DNA from: Desulfuromonas soudanensis
GTDB lineage: Bacteria; Desulfobacterota; Desulfuromonadia; Desulfuromonadales; WTL
Assembly: GCF_001278055.1 (NCBI RefSeq)
Contig: NZ_CP010802.1
Location: 3,038,001 to 3,102,000 of the forward strand
DNA length: 64,000 bases
Direction: 5' to 3'
The notes beneath the pieces were generated by a model. It was not told where the DNA came from and searched no databases. It saw only the letters and a list, made by a program, of their open reading frames with translations. Made by a program: the position numbers and the translations under genes. Positions 8,782-17,374 of the stretch are shown piece by piece. How positions within the stretch are numbered: the first letter of the stretch is position 1; every line of letters begins with the position of its first letter.

Positions 8782-9498
8782 TCACCCCTTGAGGTGAAAG
8801 CGCAACTTGACGGCGCCGATTTCGATCTGGTCGGCGTTCTTGAGGAGCGTTCCTTCTTCCACTGGGTGCCCGTTGAGACTGAGCTTGTTGCGCTTCTCGG
8901 GCGGAATCAGGGTGTAGCCGCTTTTGTCCCGGGAGACGAAACCGGCGACCTTGGGAGCCAGGAGCCCTTCGAGGCGGATCGCCGCCCCCTGATCCTTGCC
9001 GATCATGGTGAGGCGCTCGGTGAGCTGGTATTCGTCGTGATCGAGCGATCCCCCGATCACCTGCAGGATCCCCATGAATCCCCCCGCCTCCCCGGAACCG
9101 CCCCCTTTGGTCGCCTTCTCCAGGCGGTCGCGCTGCTGCCGGGTATCGAGGACCATGGTCCTGTCCATGTCCAGTTCGCGCAGATCGGTCTCCCCCTCCC
9201 CTTCCCCGGCTTCGTCCATGAGGAAGATCAGGGTGTGTTTGCCGATGTTTACGGCATCGTTGTCGTTGAGCCCCCATTTGCTGATCTTGCGCTCGTTGAC
9301 GAAGGTGCCGTTGGTGCTGTTGAGATCCTCGATGAAATAGTGCCCGAGCTGTTTTTCCACCCGGGCGTGGAAATTGGAGACGGCCAGATTGTCGATCTGG
9401 ATGTCGTTCTTCAGGTTGCGGCCGATGGTGATCTGGTCCTTGTTGGTTTCGAGAACCTTGAGGATCGAATCGTTGAATTTCAAAAGTATGCGCGGCAT
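8782..9498 (-). CDS. FHA-domain protein with a second, degenerate FHA-like half
   Basis: A 238-residue protein. Residues 1-95 form a classic FHA phosphothreonine-binding domain: IGR at 25-27, SNFHARV at 41-47 and NSTNGTFVN at 60-68. A linker follows with MDRTMVLDT at 111-119; a Thr after an FHA domain in such a context resembles the kinase-phosphorylated threonine of GarA/OdhI-type regulators, which lets the FHA domain bind its own tail. Residues about 140-238 repeat an FHA-like fold (LTMIGKD near 163, LSLNGHPV near 206) but lack the strict SxxH motif. The strong AGGAGGTGACC site lies within the end of the phosphatase gene, only 4 nt upstream. It is the last gene of the kinase-phosphatase-FHA operon and probably a target of the kinase. 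Confidence 0.88.
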   Translation of the reverse strand: MPRILLKFNDSILKVLETNKDQITIGRNLKNDIQIDNLAVSNFHARVEKQLGHYFIEDLNSTNGTFVNERKISKWGLNDNDAVNIGKHTLIFLMDEAGEGEGETDLRELDMDRTMVLDTRQQRDRLEKATKGGGSGEAGGFMGILQVIGGSLDHDEYQLTERLTMIGKDQGAAIRLEGLLAPKVAGFVSRDKSGYTLIPPEKRNKLSLNGHPVEEGTLLKNADQIEIGAVKLRFHLKG

Positions 9499-9502
9499 AA
9501 GG

Positions 9503-10291
9503 TCACCTCCTGTTATAAAAAAGCAGATTTTTCATTCTGGTCGTTAGTCCGGGCGAATCGAAATAAACGGCGATGATGGAGATATTGTCCGGACCGCCGC
9601 TGCAGTTGGCCAGATCGACCAGGGTCCGGCAGGCGCTGCGCGGCCCGGCAGCCCCCCGGACCAGGGAGAGGAGAAGGGGGTCCGGGACGACGCCGGTCAG
9701 GCCGTCGGTGCAGAGGAGAAGCCGGTCACCGGGGGACAGAGAGACCTCGGAGAGGGCGACTTCGAGCTCCGGGGCGATCCCCAGGGCCCGGGTGATAATG
9801 TTCCCCGGAGCGGTCGATTCCAGCCCCTGACGCAGCTGTTCGGCGCGCAGGGAATGGTCTTCGGTCAGAGGGATGATCGAGGGGCCGCGCAGCAGGTAAA
9901 CCCGACTGTCCCCCACATGGGCGATGCAGACCCGATCCCCCCGCACCCAGGCAGCGGCCAGGGTCGTCCCCATCCCCCGCCAGGGGGGGTTGTCGGCAGC
10001 AGCCTGACGTATCCGGCCGTTGGCGTAGCGGACTGCGGCGGCGAGGCGGCGGGCTGCCTCGGAGAAGGCGTCATCCGCGGAGCCGATAAAGGGCTCCTCG
10101 ACCGCCGCCGGCTGGCGCAGATAATCGGCCACGGCGTCAACGGTCATGCGGCTGGCCACCTCGCCGGCGGCCAGGCCGCCGATGCCGTCGGCCACCACGA
10201 AGAGACCGAGATCGCAGGCCAGACTGAAGCTGTCCTCGTTGTTTTCCCGGCAGCGTCCCCGGTCGCTCTGGCCAAAGGCGCGGAAAATCAT
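9503..10291 (-). CDS. PP2C-family serine/threonine protein phosphatase
   Basis: A 262-residue PPM/PP2C phosphatase (Stp1/PrpC type). The metal-binding motifs RENNED at 15-20 and VVADGIGG at 32-39 are present, as are GMGTTLA, AHVGDSRVYLLR, LLLCTDGL and GGPDNISII. Its ATG (10289-10291) overlaps the kinase stop by 4 nt (ATGA), which fixes the start and indicates translational coupling. It should reverse phosphorylation by the neighbouring CHASE2 kinase and perhaps act on the FHA protein. A longer frame upstream exists but only reads the kinase gene out of phase. Confidence 0.93.
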   Translation of the reverse strand: MIFRAFGQSDRGRCRENNEDSFSLACDLGLFVVADGIGGLAAGEVASRMTVDAVADYLRQPAAVEEPFIGSADDAFSEAARRLAAAVRYANGRIRQAAADNPPWRGMGTTLAAAWVRGDRVCIAHVGDSRVYLLRGPSIIPLTEDHSLRAEQLRQGLESTAPGNIITRALGIAPELEVALSEVSLSPGDRLLLCTDGLTGVVPDPLLLSLVRGAAGPRSACRTLVDLANCSGGPDNISIIAVYFDSPGLTTRMKNLLFYNRR

Positions 10292-12816
10292 CGTTTCTCC
10301 CCGGCCAGGCAGGCGCGCAGGCTCTCTGCAACCTGGGCGGCGCTGCGGTAACGTCGGGTGATTCCCTTGGCCAGGAGCCTGTCGACAATCAGGGCGCAAC
10401 AAGGGGGGAGAGAAGGAGCCACCTCGGAGAGGGGGGGGCAGGAGCCGTTGGCGATGTTGTACATCAGGACCGCCAGATTCTCTCCCTTGAAGGGCTTTTC
10501 GCCGCTGAGCATCTCGTAGAGCACCGCCCCGAGGGAGAAGAGATCGGAGCGGCCGTCGACCTTCTTCCCCGCCACCTGCTCGGGGGACATGTAGCTCGGG
10601 GTGCCGAGCACGACGCCGGTCTGGGTCTGGGAGGAGCTCATCACCCGGGCGATGCCGAAATCGGTCACCTTCACCTCCCCGCCGGCAAGGAGCATGATGT
10701 TGGCGGGCTTGATGTCCCGATGGACCAGATCGTGGCGATGGGCGTAATCGAGGGCGTCGGCCACCGCCGCGGCGATCTTCAGCACCTGCCGGTAGGGGAG
10801 GAGGTGACCCCGGGTGCAGTGGCGGGAAAGGTCGACCCCGTCGAGGAATTCCATGGCCAGGTAGGCCATGTCGTGCTCCTCGCCGGCATCGTAGATGGTG
10901 ACGATATTGGGATGATTGAGGCGCCCTGCGGCTTCGGCCTCGCGGAAAAAACGGGCCTTGACCCCCTTGAGCTGCTCCGGTTCGACGTCGGCATAGCGCA
11001 GCGTCTTGATCGCCACCTCTCGGTTGATTTTCGGATCGCGGCCGAGATAGACGGTCCCCATCGCCCCCTGCCCCAGTTCGCGGAGGATTTCGTAGCGCCC
11101 CATGGTCGGCCGGCTGGCGGCGTCGTGGAGGACCAGGGTGGCGTCTTTTCCCCCCTTGTGGCCGAAGACCATCGTCTGATCCATGGCTTTGAGCCCGGCC
11201 ACCCTCTTCTTCACGTCCTTGAACCGGCCCTCTTTCAGGATATGGGCGTAGACGGCCACCGCCTTGTTGAACATCCGCTTGCGCTCGAAATCGAGGGCCA
11301 GGCTGTAGAGAAGCTCCCGGATCGACGGGTCGGCCACGGGGCATTGCAGGAATTTGTCATGGGCCATGTCGAGAAGCCCCTGCCCCTGATAGGAGAGCCC
11401 GAGGAGCTTGAGATCCTCGTACCCCGCCGTTGTCCCCCGACGGCGGCGGAGAGAAGCGATCAGAGCCAGGCCGAGAAGGGCCAGGAGAGTCGCCGGTCCG
11501 ACCTGGAACCAGAGTCCCCGCGAGACCAGAAGGGCTCCGACAACGCCGTACCAGGTGAGGAGGAATATCCCGAGAATCAGCAGGCCGCCGCGCAGGGAAA
11601 GGCGTGGAACGACCAGGGTGAGAAAGAGTCCGAAGTAGAGGAGAACGAGGGTTTCGAGGGCAAAGGCCCACCAGGGGCGTGCCAGATGGCTGGGGGAGAG
11701 GAGGCCGGCCAGGGAACGGGCGGCGACTTCCACCCCGGCCGCCTCCTTCCCGGAGGGGAGGCGATAGAGGGGGGTTTCGCCGGGAGCGGTCACCCCGATC
11801 AGGACCGGGAGTCCCCGGAAGGTCTCGACAGGGACCGCGCCGGAGGCGACGGCGGCAAAGGAGTGGACCTGCACCGCCTCGGCATCGTCCTCATCGAGGA
11901 GTTGGCGGAAATGACGGTCGGTGGGCAGGAGAAATCTGCCGAGAGTCACCCCGGCAAAACCGCCGTCCGTTCCGCCGAGCGCCAGATCCCCCGGGGGGAC
12001 CTGGCGCAGGAGGGCGGCCAGCTGCAGGGCCATGGAGGGGAACCAGCGCCCGGCGTAATCGATCCCCAGGGGGACCCGGCGCAGGCGGCCGTCGGGGTCG
12101 GCCAGCAGATTGATATGACCGAGGGCGCGAGCACTTTTTGTCAGTGCCACCACCGGCCGGGAGACCTCCCGGGCGACCAGCTCCTCCCCCCGCCCCTCCT
12201 CCAGGGGGTTGCGGAACTGGCTCAGGGTCGAGAGCCAGTCGCGGTGGGGGTTCCAGGGAAGGAGGGAGTTTTTCTTGAGGGGAGGAGGAAGTTCCGATGA
12301 GCTCCCCGCAGGGGGAAGTCCGAGGGAGAAACGAAGGGGGAGAACCAGATTGCCGGCGCGGTCGGCTGCCGCAGCCAGCCGGGCGTCGCCGTCCAGGCGT
12401 CCGGCACTCTCGGCCAGGGCGGCAGCGAACTCGCCGGCGGAGCCTCCCGCCGCCGGGGCCGCAGATAAGTCCTGGCGCAGACGACGGATCTCGGCGAGTC
12501 CCGGGTTGTTTTCCGCAGAAGAATAGAGGGGATAGAGGCCGATGGCGGCGGCGCCACCCGTTGCCAGGCGCTCCACCATGGAGGCGATTTCGGTCCGCGG
12601 CCAGGGCCAGCTCCCCAGCTCCTGGAGACTGGCGGCGTCAATGGCCACCAGCGCCACCGGACCGGCGGCGCTCGGGCGCCTCCGCAATTTGACCGCCTGA
12701 TCGTAGATTCGTCCGTCGAGAATTTGCAGGGGAGCTGCCTGCAGCAGCGCCCCGGCCAGAACGGCCAGCGTCAGGCAAAAGCAGAGAAATCCGGTGGATG
12801 TCAGAAGTTTTTTCAA
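10288..12816 (-). CDS. CHASE2-sensor membrane serine/threonine protein kinase
   Basis: An 842-residue sensor kinase. An N-terminal hydrophobic segment (about 8-28) leads into a periplasmic CHASE2 domain (about 30-370) with VALVAIDAASLQELG and WPWPR motifs. Three membrane segments lie at about 384-455, followed by a cytoplasmic linker (about 465-540) that looks TPR-like. The kinase domain (about 574-838) shows GQGAMGTVYLG, AIK, HRDIKPAN (699-706), TDFG and GTPSYMSPEQ (739-748). DQTMV at 546-550 echoes the Thr motif of the FHA protein. The start is TTG at 12816, placed 5 nt after an AAGGA site; the lysine-rich MKKLL start is typical of a membrane protein. It heads an operon with PP2C and FHA genes. 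The signal sensed outside the membrane is unknown. Confidence 0.9.
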   Translation of the reverse strand: MKKLLTSTGFLCFCLTLAVLAGALLQAAPLQILDGRIYDQAVKLRRRPSAAGPVALVAIDAASLQELGSWPWPRTEIASMVERLATGGAAAIGLYPLYSSAENNPGLAEIRRLRQDLSAAPAAGGSAGEFAAALAESAGRLDGDARLAAAADRAGNLVLPLRFSLGLPPAGSSSELPPPLKKNSLLPWNPHRDWLSTLSQFRNPLEEGRGEELVAREVSRPVVALTKSARALGHINLLADPDGRLRRVPLGIDYAGRWFPSMALQLAALLRQVPPGDLALGGTDGGFAGVTLGRFLLPTDRHFRQLLDEDDAEAVQVHSFAAVASGAVPVETFRGLPVLIGVTAPGETPLYRLPSGKEAAGVEVAARSLAGLLSPSHLARPWWAFALETLVLLYFGLFLTLVVPRLSLRGGLLILGIFLLTWYGVVGALLVSRGLWFQVGPATLLALLGLALIASLRRRRGTTAGYEDLKLLGLSYQGQGLLDMAHDKFLQCPVADPSIRELLYSLALDFERKRMFNKAVAVYAHILKEGRFKDVKKRVAGLKAMDQTMVFGHKGGKDATLVLHDAASRPTMGRYEILRELGQGAMGTVYLGRDPKINREVAIKTLRYADVEPEQLKGVKARFFREAEAAGRLNHPNIVTIYDAGEEHDMAYLAMEFLDGVDLSRHCTRGHLLPYRQVLKIAAAVADALDYAHRHDLVHRDIKPANIMLLAGGEVKVTDFGIARVMSSSQTQTGVVLGTPSYMSPEQVAGKKVDGRSDLFSLGAVLYEMLSGEKPFKGENLAVLMYNIANGSCPPLSEVAPSLPPCCALIVDRLLAKGITRRYRSAAQVAESLRACLAGEKR

Positions 12817-12960
12817 GGAGGTCCTTCCGGCGTTCCCCCGGTGCGCCCTGGTGGGGAGGGGCAGGGAGATGCGATTACGGCAATGCCTGCGGAAGGAGAA
12901 GCAAAATCAGTACCCTTTTGCCAACGGGCATCTGATAAAAATCGTCAGGGGGAAAATAAC

Positions 12961-13356
12961 TCATTCCCAGCGGTCGCCCCGCCCTTTGCGCAGCTCCACG
13001 TATTCCACGTGCCCCTGGTCGTTGATGAAGGAGCTGAGGAGCCAGCTCACCACGCTGATGACCAGCGAACCGACCACCGCCGTCCAGAAGCCGCGCACCT
13101 GGAAACCGCTGATGACCCCCGAGGCCATCATCAGCATCAGGGCGTTGAGGACGAAGGTAAAGAGGCCGAGAGTGAGGATATTGATGGGGAGGGTGAGGAG
13201 AAAAAGGATGGGGCGGAAAAAGGCGTTGAGAATGCCGAGGATGGCCGCGGCGAAAAAGGCCGAGAAAAAACCGCTGACCTCGATCCCGTCGAAGACATAG
13301 GCGGCGGCCATGATGGCCAGGGTCAGAATCAGCCAGCGAAGGAGAAGTCCCTTCAT
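12961..13356 (-). CDS. small four-helix membrane protein, phage-holin-4/YvlD-like family
   Basis: A 131-residue protein that is almost entirely hydrophobic, with four transmembrane segments at roughly 5-20, 27-50, 56-78 and 88-110. The repeated LGILNAFFRPILFLLTLPIN pattern is typical of the YvlD/phage holin family 4 small membrane proteins. The function of this family in non-phage contexts is not established, and no phage genes are nearby. The start ATG at 13354-13356 has a good GGAGGTAAC site; the longer frame upstream has none. It is likely a single gene. Confidence 0.82.
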   Translation of the reverse strand: MKGLLLRWLILTLAIMAAAYVFDGIEVSGFFSAFFAAAILGILNAFFRPILFLLTLPINILTLGLFTFVLNALMLMMASGVISGFQVRGFWTAVVGSLVISVVSWLLSSFINDQGHVEYVELRKGRGDRWE

Positions 13357-13510
13357 GTTACCTCCGAAGTCGGTGTGCAGGGGCCCCGCAATCAAAAGGG
13401 GGCACCAGAGAAAATCTCCGGGAAGGATAGCCCATTTCCGGCTTCAGGTCACCCCGAACTTTTCCCCTCCCCCTCGGAGCGAAGTGGAGGAACCCGGGGG
13501 TCCTTAGCCA

Positions 13511-15928
13511 TCAGTCGCCCTTTTCCCCGCTCTTCTCCCCCCCGCGACCGAACTTGCGCAGCACCTCGGCCATGGACAGCAGACGCCGGTCGACACGGCC
13601 GTTGACCGTTTCCTCCGGCCAGGACCCGTCCTCCTGCGCCTCCCCGGCCGGAGTCCCGGTGAGGATTTCGATCCCCTGGTCAATTGTGGCAACGGCCCAG
13701 ACATGGAACTGACCGTTGCGCACTGCCTCGACCACCTCCGGCTTGAGCATCAGGTTTTTCACGTTCTGGGCGGGGATGATGACCCCCTGCTCGCCGGTCA
13801 TTCCCTTGGCCTTGCAGACGGTGAAAAACCCCTCGATCTTTTCATTGACCCCGCCGATGGGTTGAATCTGGCCATGCTGATTGACCGAGCCGGTGACGGC
13901 GATCCCCTGTTTCAGGGGGAGGCGCGCCAGGGATGAGAGGAGGGCGTAGAGCTCGGCGGAGGAGGCGCTGTCCCCTTCGACCCCGGCATAGGACTGCTCG
14001 AAGCAGATGGAGGCGGCCAGGGCCAGGGGCTTGTCCTGGGCGAAGCGCTCGCCGAAGAAGCCGGAGAGGATCATGACCCCCTTATCGTGGATCGGCCCGG
14101 AGAGCTTGGCCTCCCGCTCGATGTTGATGACACCCCCTTTGCCGAGGTAGGTGCGCACCGTAAGCCGCGAAGGTTTGCCGAAGGCGTAGTCCCCGAGCAT
14201 GTAGACGGAGAGGCCGTTGATCTGGCCGACGACCGACCCCTCGGTGTCGACGAGGATGGTGCCGTCGTCGATCAATTCCTGGATCCGTTCTTCGGTCTTG
14301 TTGGAGCGATAGATCTTCGCTTCAAGGGCCAGCTCGACATGGGAGGTGTCGACCCGCTCCCGCCCCTGAAGCCCGGCATAGTAGGCGGACTCGCGGATCA
14401 GGTCGCAGAGGTCGAGGAAGCGCGAGGAGAGACGGTTTTTGTCCTCGATGAGCCGGGCCGCGTATTCCACCACCCGGGAGACCCCCGTGGGATCGAAGGG
14501 GAGGAGTTTTTCCTCCCGGCAGTGGGTGGCGATGAACTGGGCGTACTGCTGCACGTTCTCCCAGGTGTTCTTCATCATCCGGTCGAAGTCGGCCTTGACC
14601 TTGAAGAACTTGCGGAAATCGGTGTCGAGCTGGTAAAGGAGATAGTAGAGGAGCGGCGGCCCGATGAGAATGATCTTGCAGTTCAGGGGGACGGGACGGG
14701 GCTTGAGGGAGACGGTGGCGATGAGCCGGAACTGCTCGGCCATGTCCTCGATGCGGATCTCCTTGTTGCGGATGCAGCGCTTGAGGGCCTCGTAGGTGAA
14801 GACGTTGATCAGCACCTCGCGGCAGTCGAGGATCAGATAGCCGCCGTTGGCCCGGTGCAGGGCGCCGGGCTTGATCATGGTGAAGTTGGTGATGGCGTTC
14901 CCCATCTGGATGACGTGCTCGATCCGGCCGAAGATGTTGAAGTAGGTCGGATTCGGCTCGTAGATCACCGGCGCCCCCTTGAGGGCGCTGTTGTCGACGA
15001 AGGAATTGATGCGGTAACGGTCGAAGGACGGCTCCTGCCCCCCCATCTTGAGCCCCGGCAGGGTGATCTGCGGCCCCTGGGAAGGGCGGAATTCCTCGAG
15101 GCGCGAGAGGAGGTCCTTCTTGCAGCTTTCAAAGTGGGCCAGTATCCTGTCGAAAGCCTGGTATTTTTCTTCGAGCTCCGCAAAGAGCTGACCGACGGCG
15201 GAGAGGAGGACGTCCTTCTCCATCCTGGCCACCTCCCGGCGCATCTCCCCTTCGAGGTCCCGGATCTGGCGCAGGACCTCGTTGAGGAGCTCCTGCATCG
15301 CCTCCCCCTTCCTGTCGAGGGCGGCGCGTTCCTCGTCGCTGAGGGCCTCATAGTCCTGCTGGGAAAGGGGTTGTTCGTTTTTTTTCGGGACCAGGACGAG
15401 GCCATTCGGGGTGCGCTGGAGGATGAACCCCTCGTCGCTGACCTGCTGTTCGAGCTTCTGAAAGAGGGCCTTGTTTTTCTCCTGGTACTCGGTCTCGATG
15501 CGGTTTTTTTGTTCCTCATAGGTCTTGCTCTCGAAGACCTTGGGAAGATCTTCGGCCAGGCGACCCACCAGGGTTTCCACGTCCCGGGCAAACTCCTTCC
15601 CTTTTCCCGCCGGGAGCTCGATGAGGCCGGGGCGGGTCTCATCTTCGAAGTCGAGGACGTAGCACCAGTCGGCGGGGACCGGCCGGTCGGCGGCCCGCTT
15701 TCTGAGGATCTTCTTGATGGTCGAGGAGCGCCCGGTCCCCGGCTCGCCGAGAATAAAGATATTGAATCCGTCATCCTCAATTCCCAGGCCGAATTCGATG
15801 GCGGTCAGGGCGCGATCCTGGCCGATGGCCCCTTCGAGGCTCGAGAGCTCCGCGGTGGTGGCGAACTCGAACTGGTTGGGGTCGCAGCGCCAGAACAGCT
15901 CGTCGGGAGAGAGTCGATATTTCTCCAC
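13511..15928 (-). CDS. Lon-family ATP-dependent protease (AAA_32/LonB-like)
   Basis: An 805-residue protein with a C-terminal Lon (S16) protease domain: the catalytic Ser654 lies in EGDSAS, and Lys697 in NEKIEG follows 43 residues later, the standard Ser-Lys spacing. The N-terminal AAA module has a Walker A variant GEPGTGRSS in which Arg replaces the usual Lys, as is common in this subfamily, and a coiled insert at about 120-280. Start: GTG at 15926-15928 with AAGGAG 7 nt upstream, lying 2 nt after the E2 stop; an ATG at 15958 would overlap E2 and has no such site. It is the last gene of the pyruvate dehydrogenase operon, so it may help control the complex, though that is inference. Confidence 0.88.
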   Translation of the reverse strand: MEKYRLSPDELFWRCDPNQFEFATTAELSSLEGAIGQDRALTAIEFGLGIEDDGFNIFILGEPGTGRSSTIKKILRKRAADRPVPADWCYVLDFEDETRPGLIELPAGKGKEFARDVETLVGRLAEDLPKVFESKTYEEQKNRIETEYQEKNKALFQKLEQQVSDEGFILQRTPNGLVLVPKKNEQPLSQQDYEALSDEERAALDRKGEAMQELLNEVLRQIRDLEGEMRREVARMEKDVLLSAVGQLFAELEEKYQAFDRILAHFESCKKDLLSRLEEFRPSQGPQITLPGLKMGGQEPSFDRYRINSFVDNSALKGAPVIYEPNPTYFNIFGRIEHVIQMGNAITNFTMIKPGALHRANGGYLILDCREVLINVFTYEALKRCIRNKEIRIEDMAEQFRLIATVSLKPRPVPLNCKIILIGPPLLYYLLYQLDTDFRKFFKVKADFDRMMKNTWENVQQYAQFIATHCREEKLLPFDPTGVSRVVEYAARLIEDKNRLSSRFLDLCDLIRESAYYAGLQGRERVDTSHVELALEAKIYRSNKTEERIQELIDDGTILVDTEGSVVGQINGLSVYMLGDYAFGKPSRLTVRTYLGKGGVINIEREAKLSGPIHDKGVMILSGFFGERFAQDKPLALAASICFEQSYAGVEGDSASSAELYALLSSLARLPLKQGIAVTGSVNQHGQIQPIGGVNEKIEGFFTVCKAKGMTGEQGVIIPAQNVKNLMLKPEVVEAVRNGQFHVWAVATIDQGIEILTGTPAGEAQEDGSWPEETVNGRVDRRLLSMAEVLRKFGRGGEKSGEKGD

Positions 15929-15930
15929 TG

Positions 15931-17292
15931 TCAGCTCCTTTCGTTGCCGTATTCGCAACTGACCAGGGTGATGGGAGCCTCCAGATAGCTCTTTACGGCG
16001 GTGAGAAATTCCGCCGCGTCGGCGCCGTCGAGAATGCGGTGATCGGCGGAGAGGGTCAGACGGAGCATCGGAGCGATGGACGGTTCCTCATGCTCGTCGA
16101 GGATGATTTCTCCCTTGACGGTCCCTACAGCGAGGACCGCCGCCTGCGGCGGGGTAATGATGGCGCTGAAGGATTCGACGCCGAGCATCCCCATGTTGGA
16201 GATGGTGAAGGTGCCGTCGGCCATGTCTTCTCCCCTGAGTTCACCCCGATGCGCCCGGTCGACGAGTTCCCGGGTTCGGCCGCTGATCTCCTTGAGGGAG
16301 AGGGTTCCGCAGTCTCTGAGGACGGGGTTGTAGAGCCCGCGGTCGGTGGCCACCGCCAGGGCGATGTGAATGCCCGGCTGCTCCACTGCCTCGCCGTCGA
16401 CCCAGTGGCTGTTGACCCAGGGATGCTCCCCGAGAGCGCGAGCGGCGGCGGCAACGACAAAGTCGTTGATGCTGAAGCGCAGATCCTTGCGGAAGCGGAT
16501 GACGTCGGTCATATCGACGGCGACGGTGACGAAAAAATGCGGGATGCTCTGCCAGCTCTCCACCATTTTTCGGGCGACAATCCGCCGGATCTTCACCGAT
16601 TTCTTCCCCCCCTTCTCCCGGGCCGCCGGAGTCTGCACGGCCTCCCCTTCGGGTGTCCGCCGCGACACCCCTTCGACGTCGGAGAGGACGATGCGGCCGC
16701 CGGGTCCGGTCCCGCGGATCTTTTCGATATCCAGCTCCCGTTCCCGGGCCCGCTGGCGTGCCGCCGGAGAGGCGGCGGCCCGGACGGACCGGCGAGGGGT
16801 CGGGGTCGACGGCTCTTTTTCCGGTTCGTCTCCCTCCCCCCTTTCCCCTTCGTCCTCCTCTTCCCCTTCGTCCTCCTCTTCCTCTTTCTCCTGCCCTACC
16901 TCTTCCTCCTCTTTTGCTTTCTTGGCACCGGCGTCCTTTACCTCTTTTTTCCCGTGCGCCTCCGGCTCCCCGTTTTCTTTTTCCCCCCTCTCCCCCTCGC
17001 CGCCTTTATCGCCCCCCTTATCAGAGGTTTTTTTACTTTCCCCTTCGGTTTCCCCCTCCCCCTCCAGCAGGGCGATGACCGTTCCCACCTTCACCGTCTC
17101 CCCTTCCTCAACCTTGAGGGCCTTGACGACGCCGTTTTCAAAGGCCTCCATCTCCATGGCCGCCTTGTCCGTTTCGACCTCGGCGATGATGTCCCCCCGG
17201 GCGACCCTGTCCCCACCCTTGATGTGCCACTTGAGGACCGTCCCCTCTTCCATGGTGTCGCTGAGCTTGGGCATGGTGATTTCCATCGGCAT
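15931..17292 (-). CDS. pdhC: pyruvate dehydrogenase complex E2, dihydrolipoamide acetyltransferase
   Basis: A 453-residue E2. It has an N-terminal lipoyl domain (residues 1-77) with ETDKAAME, whose Lys43 carries lipoate. A linker follows at 78-165, then a peripheral E1/E3-binding domain at about 168-210 (ASPAARQRARE, GTGPGGRI). The catalytic core runs from about 232 and ends with LSADHRILDGADAAEF containing the active-site His. The linker is made mainly of Glu, Lys, Gly and Asp instead of the Ala-Pro linker common in E2 proteins. The start is ATG 17292, preceded by GAGGGG; an upstream ATG reading MKTK has no ribosome site. It is the third gene of the PDH operon and transfers acetyl groups to CoA in the cytoplasm. 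Confidence 0.93.
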   Translation of the reverse strand: MPMEITMPKLSDTMEEGTVLKWHIKGGDRVARGDIIAEVETDKAAMEMEAFENGVVKALKVEEGETVKVGTVIALLEGEGETEGESKKTSDKGGDKGGEGERGEKENGEPEAHGKKEVKDAGAKKAKEEEEVGQEKEEEEDEGEEEDEGERGEGDEPEKEPSTPTPRRSVRAAASPAARQRARERELDIEKIRGTGPGGRIVLSDVEGVSRRTPEGEAVQTPAAREKGGKKSVKIRRIVARKMVESWQSIPHFFVTVAVDMTDVIRFRKDLRFSINDFVVAAAARALGEHPWVNSHWVDGEAVEQPGIHIALAVATDRGLYNPVLRDCGTLSLKEISGRTRELVDRAHRGELRGEDMADGTFTISNMGMLGVESFSAIITPPQAAVLAVGTVKGEIILDEHEEPSIAPMLRLTLSADHRILDGADAAEFLTAVKSYLEAPITLVSCEYGNERS

Positions 17293-17374
17293 TGCGGCAA
17301 TCCCCTCAGTAATTTTGGTTTTCATCACCGGCGCCAATGCACAGGGACCGGCGTCCGGAGGTAAAATCTTGCGG

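Noticed and set aside
9503-11344. A single 613-residue minus-strand protein spanning phosphatase and kinase tail
   Set aside because: The first half is low-complexity reading of the kinase gene in another frame; the phosphatase starts at 10291.
10720-12300. Long forward frame opposite the sensor kinase
   Set aside because: Antisense shadow of a GC-rich gene with no domain pattern.
12961-13356. Prophage holin
   Set aside because: The family name is phage-like, but no lysis, capsid or integrase gene is nearby.
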